From the NCBI GenBank assembly GCA_031269415.1, contig JAISZF010000255.1, positions 1 through 8,352 of the forward strand: DNA of 8,352 nt, written 5' to 3'. Origin of the DNA: Clostridiales bacterium. Its GTDB lineage: Bacteria; Bacillota; Clostridia; Lachnospirales; WQUN01. Position numbers and translations under genes: made by a program. Shown here piece after piece: positions 1 to 4,234 of this stretch (positions are counted from its first letter, which is position 1; every line of letters starts with the position of its first letter). Under the pieces are notes generated by a model. It was not told the DNA's origin. It did not search any database and saw only the letters and a program-made list of their open reading frames with translations.

Positions 1-192
1 TAGTGGCTGGTCGTTACAGCCGAAAGTGGTAGACATGGTTAAGTATATTGCTTAATCAGGTTGAACTTTAAAGAAGAATATAGGGTTCCTATGTTTTCCT
101 ATGTTTTTCATAACGGTGAGAAACGATTATCGGAGGATATCTGATTAGAGTTGAGGCGTCAGATTAAGAAATTGGCTCTTTCCGAACTCGGT
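1..192. other. Upstream region without a recognisable intact gene; possible decayed coding
   Basis: No complete gene is seen here. The frame starting at base 2 is open from the window edge to a TAA at 53-55 (17 codons ending DMVKYIA), so it could be the very end of a gene lying outside the window. A second stretch in the frame of base 61 reads like protein (LNFKEEYRVP...) up to TGA 142-144 and then continues in frame as LELRRQIKKLALSELGCV to TGA 199-201. That would fit an old gene broken by a stop, but it is short and I recognise no family. A perfect 10-bp tandem duplication, TTCCTATGTT twice, lies at 86-105. The first copy of the 76-bp repeat element begins directly after this region. Confidence 0.25.
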
Positions 193-268
193 TGTGTTTG
201 ATATAATAGATTGCGGCACGGGTCGCATTGTCATCCGGGATCACGCACGGATGTGGATTGAAATGGAT
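193..268 (+). repeat. 76-bp dispersed element, copy A: extended -10 promoter plus solitary type I-C-like CRISPR repeat
   Basis: This block matches 2832-2907 without gaps at 62 of 76 positions. The first 19 bases are identical and contain TGATATAAT, an extended -10 promoter. A small hairpin follows (212-217 with 222-227, tetraloop), then an invariant 12-mer CGCATTGTCATC (224-235). The 3' part, 230-264, is built like a type I-C CRISPR repeat: GT, stem CATCCG (232-237), 10-nt loop, stem CGGATG (248-253) and the 11-nt tail TGGATTGAAAT, which is the handle that Cas5d leaves on type I-C crRNAs. Only one repeat is present, so it is not an array. It lies in what would be the 5' leader of dtd. The promoter and structure are seen in the sequence; the crRNA-like role is inference. 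Confidence 0.6.
199..207 (+). promoter_or_regulatory. Extended -10 promoter of repeat copy A
   Basis: TGATATAAT is a perfect extended -10 (TGnTATAAT). No convincing -35 lies 16-18 bp upstream, which extended -10 promoters tolerate. Transcription would start near 214, inside the repeat element, and could run into dtd. The motif is fully conserved in copy B (2838-2846). Confidence 0.55.
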
Positions 269-298
269 ATTGGAAGAAGAGATGAAGAATCAAAACGC

Positions 299-305
299 GG
301 AGGAA
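299..305 (+). promoter_or_regulatory. Ribosome binding site of dtd
   Basis: GGAGGAA lies 10 nt before the ATG at 316. This is a strong Shine-Dalgarno at slightly long spacing and it supports that start codon. Confidence 0.6.
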
Positions 306-315
306 TAGCCATTAG

Positions 316-756
316 ATGAGAATTGTTCTCCAGCGGGTATCGCGGGCGTCCGTTACCGTTGACGGCGCAGTCGTGGGCGGTATTGAGAACGGGCTGGTCG
401 CCCTTGTGGGCGTTAACGACGCGGATACGGAGGAAATCGCCCAAAAATACGCGGAAAAGATATTCAAGATGAGGATATTCGCGGACGCGGACGGCAAAAC
501 AAATCTATCCGCCGCCGATTTGAACTATGGCGTACTTGTGATTTCACAGTTTACACTCTACGCCGATACGCGTAAAGGCAACCGCCCCAGTTTTACAAAC
601 GCGGGCGCGCCCGAACACGCCAAGAGTATTTGCGACGCGTTTACAGACGCCTGCGGGAAGCGGTTTAAACGGACGGAGTCCGGGGTGTTCGGCGCGCATA
701 TGTCGGTCGCCCTTGTGAACGACGGGCCTTTTACTATTATATTGGACAGTGACTGA
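316..756 (+). CDS. dtd: D-aminoacyl-tRNA deacylase
   Basis: This enzyme hydrolyses the ester bond of D-amino acids mischarged on tRNA (typically D-Tyr-tRNA) and also clears Gly-tRNA(Ala). It acts in the cytosol as a homodimer. The 146-aa length is that of the family. The start MRIVLQRVSRASVTVDG is canonical. The active-site motif SQFTLYAD covers residues 77-84, with T80 at the usual position. The C-terminal NDGPFT (135-140) is the Gly-cisPro motif that rejects L-amino acids; it normally reads NxGPVT, so F139 replaces Val while G137 and P138 are kept. The gene often sits next to relA in Firmicutes, but the upstream neighbour is not visible here. Its stop lies only 16 bp from the stop of the convergent tetR gene, with no terminator between them. 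Confidence 0.95.
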   Translation: MRIVLQRVSRASVTVDGAVVGGIENGLVALVGVNDADTEEIAQKYAEKIFKMRIFADADGKTNLSAADLNYGVLVISQFTLYADTRKGNRPSFTNAGAPEHAKSICDAFTDACGKRFKRTESGVFGAHMSVALVNDGPFTIILDSD

Positions 757-772
757 ACGACACCATAATGAA

Positions 773-1369
773 TTATTTATTTGGATTGCCAATTAACCCG
801 TATAGAAAGAGTTTCATTATTCCTAACTTGTATTCGCTGTCGGTCATTATGAAATCAGAGCGTTGATAGATTTGCATCGAAGCCATAAAATAATCCAGAA
901 TCGCTTCATTGGGTATGCTTTTGTCAATGAAGCCTTCTTTTTTTCCCGTTTCTAAAAATTTAGTATACAAGCTCATTGCTTTTTCCTTCAGCGTGTCCTG
1001 GAAAATCAGCCGCAGAGTCTTATCTTCCCATATTTGTTCACTGAAATACGAGGATACAATTTCATTTACCATATCGCGTTTGTCTTGTATGATACATTCC
1101 AGTTTTTCAGTAAAAGGAAGTTCGCTGTCGATAATTTGTACATACTTACTGATAGCCGCTTCGATATAAGATACAAACGCCTCTTTCGCCAGCGCGTTTT
1201 TATCTCCAAAATAATTATATATTGTGACTTGAGAGACGTTTGCTTTATTCGCGATTTCACTTATATTCACATTTATTATTCCGCGCTCGGTGAATAGTTC
1301 CCGCGCCGCGTTAATAATAGCTTCCCTTTTTTTCATTGTCCTTTTTTCATAGCCATTCAACATCATCAC
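773..1369 (-). CDS. TetR/AcrR-family transcriptional regulator
   Basis: A 198-aa one-component repressor. The N-terminal TetR_N domain spans about residues 12-60: REAIINAARELFTERG forms helix 1, and the helix-turn-helix follows with SEIANKANVSQVTIYNYFGDK at 37-57, a very typical TetR recognition helix. The rest is a helical ligand-binding and dimerisation domain with no recognisable ligand signature. The gene is divergent from the hydrolase, and two matching inverted repeats lie between them, so it probably represses itself and the hydrolase. The start is uncertain. GTG 1369, ATG 1366 and ATG 1363 keep an N-terminal NGYEKRT that I recall from relatives, but the predicted transcription start (near 1371) would make the message almost leaderless. 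ATG 1336 (MKKREAI) is the alternative; it has a GGA only 2 nt upstream. Confidence 0.9.
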   Translation of the reverse strand: MMMLNGYEKRTMKKREAIINAARELFTERGIINVNISEIANKANVSQVTIYNYFGDKNALAKEAFVSYIEAAISKYVQIIDSELPFTEKLECIIQDKRDMVNEIVSSYFSEQIWEDKTLRLIFQDTLKEKAMSLYTKFLETGKKEGFIDKSIPNEAILDYFMASMQIYQRSDFIMTDSEYKLGIMKLFLYGLIGNPNK

Positions 1370-1377
1370 CCAATTTT

Positions 1378-1406
1378 ATTATAACATTGTTTTGAAATAT
1401 TGTAAA
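1378..1406 (-). promoter_or_regulatory. tetR promoter
   Basis: Reading the minus strand, TTTACA (1406-1401) and TATAAT (1383-1378) are separated by 17 bp. The predicted start of transcription is near 1371, next to the upstream start codons of tetR. Operator O1 covers the -35 and most of the spacer. Confidence 0.6.
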
Positions 1407-1420
1407 TAAAATTTCAAAAC
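1389..1420. promoter_or_regulatory. Operator O1, perfect inverted repeat
   Basis: GTTTTGAAAT (1389-1398) and ATTTCAAAAC (1411-1420) are perfect 10-bp arms around a 12-bp spacer, 32 bp in all. The site overlaps the -35 and spacer of the tetR promoter and ends 3 bp before the -35 of the hydrolase promoter. This is where a TetR-family dimer would be expected to bind. Confidence 0.7.
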
Positions 1421-1423
1421 ATA

Positions 1424-1452
1424 TTGACAAATCGTTCTCGGACTGATAATAT
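1424..1452 (+). promoter_or_regulatory. Hydrolase promoter
   Basis: A perfect -35 TTGACA (1424-1429), a 17-bp spacer and a -10 TAATAT (1447-1452). Transcription would start near 1459, giving a leader of about 38 nt before the ATG at 1497. The promoter is flanked by O1 and overlapped by O2. Confidence 0.7.
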
Positions 1453-1479
1453 GAAATCAGATATATAATATTTCAAAAC
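1448..1479. promoter_or_regulatory. Operator O2, second inverted repeat
   Basis: TGAAAT (1452-1457) and ATTTCA (1470-1475) repeat the core of O1 with the same 12-bp spacer. The right arm ATTTCAAAAC (1470-1479) is identical to that of O1 over 10 bases, while the outer left arm has diverged. The site covers the -10 and predicted transcription start of the hydrolase, so occupancy should block that promoter. Confidence 0.6.
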
Positions 1480-1483
1480 TATC

Positions 1484-1488
1484 AGGGG
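1484..1488 (+). promoter_or_regulatory. Ribosome binding site of the hydrolase
   Basis: GGGGG, 8 nt before ATG 1497, is the only purine-rich stretch at proper spacing and supports this start. Confidence 0.5.
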
Positions 1489-1496
1489 GCAATACT

Positions 1497-2825
1497 ATGA
1501 AGGTCGATTTTAGTAATAAAATAGTAGGCGGCTTTAATTATGAGCTTATCCGCGGTCTATCCACTCAGCACGCTGACGCGGCTGAATTTGGAGAGTGTAT
1601 GGAAACGATGGATAGAATCAAGGATAATGATTTTGAGAGCTGGACGGCGGAATGGACAAAAACCGCGGATTATACGGCGGACTACGCGCGTAGCCAGTTG
1701 AAAAACGGTGATAGAATAAGCGCGGGAAAAGCGTTCACGCGCGCTAGCAACTATTACCGCATGTCTGTTTTCTACACAGTTCACACGGATCCCCGACACA
1801 GGAATCTGTGGGAAAAAAGCAAGGAAACCTTTTACGGAATGATTGATCTGATGGAATATCCGATTGAGCGGGTGGATATTCCGTTTGAAGACGCTGTTCT
1901 TCCCGGTTATTTTGTTTCATCCGGCATGGAAAGCCGGCCAACCCTGATTGCGCTTGGCGGTTTTGATTCCACGATGGAAGAAGTCTATTGCTGGATTGGC
2001 TCAGCAGCGCGAAATTATGGCTGGAACTGTCTGATATTTGAGGGACCGGGGCAATGGGGAGCTCTCATGAATAACCCCGGTCTTACTTTCCGGCCGGACT
2101 ATGAAAAACCTGTTGCAGCGGCCGTTGACTACCTTATAAGCAGAAATGATATAGACAAAGAAAAAATAGCTATTATCGGTTATTCCATGGGCGGATATTT
2201 GTGCGTAAGAGGCGCGATCGACCCGCGTGTTAAGGCTTGTATACCCAATACCTTGGTTGTGGACTGCGGGGCCTCCGCGAAGGCAGGGATGAAAGGTCTG
2301 CTAAAGAACGACGCCTTTATGGATAAGTCATTTAACTTGATGATGAAAATAAATGGACCCGCGCGATGGTCATTCCACCATTCATCATGGACTTTAGGTA
2401 TTAACTCGGCGCATGAGTGGGTGGCCGCTTATGAAAAATTCACATTGCTTGGTTATGAGGAATTATTAAAAGGAAAATCCATGTTGTTTATGTTCAGCGA
2501 GGACGATATTGTGGACGCGGCCGCGCCAAGCCCGGAAATTGTAACAAGCTTGCTTGATTATATTGGTTCGCTTGATTGTCGGCGTTTTACGCGTCTTTTC
2601 ACAAGGCGGGAGGGCGCTTCAAGCCATTGCCAAATGGGTGGGCTGACATACGCCCAGGCAACGATTTTTGGATGGCTTGATCATGTTTTTTACGGCAAGC
2701 CTCTTGAGACAAATGGAGACTCTGAAATGAAGAAAATGTTTATCAGCCTTTTTGAGCGATACGGAGGCAAGGGCACCGGTGAAAAGGCCGAGAAGTTAAC
2801 TGAAAAAATTGCTTTTGTTAATTAA
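1497..2825 (+). CDS. Alpha/beta hydrolase with N-terminal helical domain (FrsA/DHPON hydrolase-like)
   Basis: A 442-aa cytosolic serine hydrolase with no signal peptide. Residues 1 to about 125 are helical and Trp/Tyr-rich, as in the cap of the 2,6-dihydroxypseudooxynicotine hydrolase/Ayg1/FrsA-like group, which cleaves C-C or ester bonds of varied small molecules. The core then shows an oxyanion segment ALGGFDSTMEE, the segment IFEGPGQWG, and the nucleophile elbow GYSMGG with Ser230. A probable acid lies in SEDDIVD (D336, D337 or D340), and the catalytic His is H377 in ASSHCQMGG. The triad is therefore complete and the gene looks functional. The substrate cannot be read from the sequence. 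Its promoter lies under two TetR-type operators, so it is probably induced by a ligand of the divergent regulator, plausibly its own substrate or a toxic relative. No other enzyme of a pathway is nearby. Confidence 0.88.
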   Translation: MKVDFSNKIVGGFNYELIRGLSTQHADAAEFGECMETMDRIKDNDFESWTAEWTKTADYTADYARSQLKNGDRISAGKAFTRASNYYRMSVFYTVHTDPRHRNLWEKSKETFYGMIDLMEYPIERVDIPFEDAVLPGYFVSSGMESRPTLIALGGFDSTMEEVYCWIGSAARNYGWNCLIFEGPGQWGALMNNPGLTFRPDYEKPVAAAVDYLISRNDIDKEKIAIIGYSMGGYLCVRGAIDPRVKACIPNTLVVDCGASAKAGMKGLLKNDAFMDKSFNLMMKINGPARWSFHHSSWTLGINSAHEWVAAYEKFTLLGYEELLKGKSMLFMFSEDDIVDAAAPSPEIVTSLLDYIGSLDCRRFTRLFTRREGASSHCQMGGLTYAQATIFGWLDHVFYGKPLETNGDSEMKKMFISLFERYGGKGTGEKAEKLTEKIAFVN

Positions 2826-2831
2826 TGAGAG

Positions 2832-2907
2832 TGTGTTTGATATAATAGATCGCGGAGTGAAGCGCATTGTCATCTGAGTTCACACCCGGGTGTGGATTGA
2901 AATAGAT
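2832..2907 (+). repeat. 76-bp dispersed element, copy B: extended -10 promoter plus solitary type I-C-like CRISPR repeat
   Basis: This is the second copy of the element at 193-268, in the same orientation, starting 7 bp after the hydrolase stop. The promoter block is identical (TGATATAAT, 2838-2846), and so are CGCATTGTCATC (2863-2874) and the tail TGTGGATTGAAAT (2891-2903). In the repeat-like part (2869-2903) the stem is CATCTG (2871-2876) with CGGGTG (2887-2892). Both changed stem pairs become G-U, so the hairpin survives. A perfect 14-bp palindrome, CACACCCGGGTGTG (2881-2894), also arises here and offers an alternative fold. No gene follows closely, so a transcript from this copy would be a free-standing RNA. 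Confidence 0.6.
2838..2846 (+). promoter_or_regulatory. Extended -10 promoter of repeat copy B
   Basis: TGATATAAT is identical to the motif in copy A. Transcription would start near 2853 and read through the CRISPR-like repeat. A weak hairpin followed by T5 (AGCG 2911-2914 with CGCT 2923-2926, then TTTTT) could end a short RNA of about 75-80 nt. Confidence 0.5.
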
Positions 2908-2932
2908 TGAAGCGCGCGCCGACGCTTTTTCT

Positions 2933-3151
2933 TTACCACTCTATATCATGAGTACGTTCGAGTTTCCGTCTTGGCGATTCCACACGGGTAAGCTGTTCGA
3001 TACTCCGCTTGATTGAACGTAAGTTTTCGTTGTCATGCCAACTTTTCAAAACAGGCGAACGCCGCGGTGGAAAACCACGAGCCTCCGCCTGTTTTTTAGT
3101 ACGGGAGATGGCTCGACGCTGTAAACAATTTGCGCACATGGCATATCGCAA
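2933..3151 (-). CDS. Hypothetical small basic protein, possibly a gene fragment
   Basis: A 72-aa ORF starting at TTG 3151, or at ATG 3139 (MCANCLQRRA). It has no clear ribosome binding site and an in-frame stop just upstream. The product is very basic, with Arg/Lys clusters (SPRRKLERTHDIEW at the C-terminus) and one C-x-x-C pair near the start. The C-terminal half has protein-like composition and could be the tail of a real gene. I recognise no family. A strong hairpin (3048-3097) lies inside the reading frame, which argues either for a non-coding role or for a fragment overrun by a terminator. Confidence 0.25.
   Translation of the reverse strand: MRYAMCANCLQRRAISRTKKQAEARGFPPRRSPVLKSWHDNENLRSIKRSIEQLTRVESPRRKLERTHDIEW
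3048..3097. terminator. Nested-hairpin bidirectional terminator-like structure
   Basis: Outer arms AAAACAGGCG (3048-3057) and CGCCTGTTTT (3086-3095) pair over 10 bp. An inner hairpin GTGG-AAAA-CCAC lies at 3067-3078. T6 (3092-3097) follows on the plus strand and T4 on the minus strand. It could end the hydrolase or copy-B transcript. Confidence 0.5.
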
Positions 3152-3200
3152 TACAAGCGTTTGCGTTTACTGAAATTTTGCGTGTTCGCTCTGTTTATCA

Positions 3201-3229
3201 TTGATGTTTGAATCCGAATCCGCTACAAT
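3201..3229 (+). promoter_or_regulatory. Probable promoter upstream of the BREX remnant
   Basis: TTGATG (3201-3206), a 17-bp spacer and TACAAT (3224-3229) form a good sigma-A-type promoter. Transcription would start near 3236, about 48 nt before the ATG at 3284. Confidence 0.5.
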
Positions 3230-3283
3230 CATAGACAATTGAATTTTCCCGGAGCAGGAGTAGAGAAGCGAGGTGTTAAAGCG

Positions 3284-3418
3284 ATGGGGAGAATCTACAA
3301 TAGCCGATCATTGGTGTCCAAAGAACTGCCGCGACTGTCCCCGCCCGTCTTGCTGTGCGGCAGCCGCGCCGATTTCAGCGAGGCAATAACGGGCGCGGGC
3401 TACCGACAGTCAGCCTGA
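3284..3418 (+). CDS. Short ORF (44 codons) behind a promoter and RBS; possible broken gene start
   Basis: ATG 3284 has a good Shine-Dalgarno, GAGGTG (3270-3275), 8 nt upstream and a promoter at 3201-3229. Translation gives MGRIYNSRSLVSKELPRLSP and on to ...GAGYRQSA, then TGA at 3416-3418. I do not recognise it. The distance from this ATG to the recognisable BREX segment (about 59 codons to base 3462) is close to what I recall for the N-terminus of DUF6079-type proteins. It may mark the original start of that gene after frameshifts or a deletion. It could also be a chance ORF. Confidence 0.25.
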   Translation: MGRIYNSRSLVSKELPRLSPPVLLCGSRADFSEAITGAGYRQSA

Positions 3419-3443
3419 ATCTGCCGCTTGCCCGCTCGCTTGT

Positions 3444-4133
3444 CGGGTTAGAAGCTATGTCATGTCGGACAACATGGCAGGGCAAATCAAGAACAATATG
3501 CTCTCGCAGCTTCGCCTTGACGACGTGGTGGACAATAAGGGCGTATTGCTCGTCGGCAACTACGGAACAGGTAAATCACACCTGATGTCCGTCATTTCCG
3601 CCATCGCGCTTGACAAGGCAAACTTGACCCACCTCCGCAATCAGAGTTTCGCGAAGGACGCGGAAGTCATCGCCGGGCGTTTCCATGTCATCCGCATTGA
3701 GTTTGGCGCGGTCACCACACCGCTTCGGGAAATCATCCTGAACAAAGTCCAGAAAGACTTCAAGGCTCGCGGCTTGACATACAACTATCCAAGCGCGGAC
3801 AGCGTGACGGGCAACAAGGACACGCTCCGCGACATGATGGAGATATTCGCCTCAAAGTACCCGGGCAAGGGCTACCTCATCGTCGTGGATGAGTTTCTCA
3901 ATTTCCTCGGCGGTAAGGACGACCACGCTGTCCGGCTCGACCTCGGATTCATGCGTGAGCTTGGCAAAATCATCAAGGAATCCACCCTGCGCGTATCTGA
4001 TACCTTATGGAAAGAACTGGCCGTTTGGGCCGAGGAAGACTTCCGCTCGATCAACGGGCAGATCGAATATCTGCTTACGGAATGTGTGCGATGGAGGAAA
4101 AAGAACAGGATTCCAGAATCAGAACAAAAATAA
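3444..4133 (+). pseudogene. Remnant of a BREX-type P-loop ATPase (BrxC/PglY, DUF6079-like), fused to an Arc-like tail
   Basis: The open frame from ATG 3462 gives 223 aa. Residues 1 to about 174 match my memory of the N-terminal ATPase of DUF6079/BrxC-PglY proteins of BREX phage defence. They include DNKGVLLVGNYGTGKSHL with Walker A at 32-39 (K38, S39), the segment VIRIEFGAVTTPLREI, Walker B YLIVVDEF (D143, E144) and LDLGFMRELGKIIKES. Homology extends upstream of the ATG in frame (VRSYV before MSDNMA, from about 3444), so ATG 3462 is internal. Further upstream the frame is lost, with a likely frameshift near 3441-3447. Full-length relatives are far longer (about 1,000 aa or more). After residue 174 the sequence switches to an unrelated Arc-like segment. 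No other BREX gene is present, so this is almost certainly non-functional in defence, though a truncated ATPase could still be made. Confidence 0.75.
3984..4133 (+). pseudogene. Arc-like (ribbon-helix-helix) protein fragment joined in frame to the BREX remnant
   Basis: The last 49 codons of the fused frame read TLRVSDTLWKELAVWAEEDF, then RSINGQIEYLLTECVRWRKK. This is the pattern of small stand-alone Arc-type proteins of Clostridia: a beta strand TLRVS, then two helices with the Arc-like segment RSINGQIEYLL. Such proteins are usually 45-60 aa, so nearly the whole protein is here, but its own start codon and ribosome binding site are missing. The junction lies near 3983, right after a BREX motif, and suggests a deletion that joined two genes. 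The family call rests on pattern memory. Confidence 0.55.
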
Positions 4134-4163
4134 TAAATTGCTTTATAGGACTTCATATATAGC

Positions 4164-4217
4164 AAAAACGCGTCGATTACGTCCGCCAGACAGTGGCGGC
4201 TCAACCGGCGCGTTTTC
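4164..4217. terminator. Nested-hairpin bidirectional terminator
   Basis: Outer arms AAAACGCGTCG (4165-4175) and CGGCGCGTTTT (4206-4216) pair over 11 bp with one G-U. An inner stem CCGCCA (4183-4188) with TGGCGG (4194-4199) closes a 5-nt loop. T4 follows on the plus strand and T5 on the minus strand. It lies between the end of the fused ORF and the convergent solute-binding gene and would serve both. Confidence 0.75.
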
Positions 4218-4234
4218 TTGTTTGAGACAAATAT

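Larger units (their letters stand above)
2908..3200. other. Gene-poor stretch with one doubtful ORF and a nested hairpin
   Basis: No recognisable intact gene lies between the repeat element and the promoter at 3201. The stretch contains a GC-rich weak hairpin with T5 at 2911-2930, a doubtful minus-strand ORF (2933-3151) and a strong nested hairpin with T-tracts on both sides (3048-3097). It reads like decayed DNA of a former accessory island. Confidence 0.4.

Noticed and set aside
86..105. Tandem 10-bp repeat TTCCTATGTT
   Set aside because: There are only two units and no other feature is tied to them; it is probably a slippage duplication.
757..772. Terminator between dtd and tetR
   Set aside because: The 16 bp between the convergent stop codons hold no hairpin.
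193..2907. A true CRISPR array
   Set aside because: Each locus has a single repeat with no second repeat at spacer distance, so only solitary repeat-like elements can be claimed.
3355..3585. Plus-strand ORF of 76 codons overlapping the BREX remnant
   Set aside because: Its second half is out of frame with the clearly homologous ATPase sequence. Only a short part (near ARSLV, before 3444) might be the frameshifted continuation of that gene.
3872..4204. Minus-strand ORF of 110 codons
   Set aside because: It runs through the terminator and opposite the ATPase and Arc-like sequence. Its composition is not protein-like.
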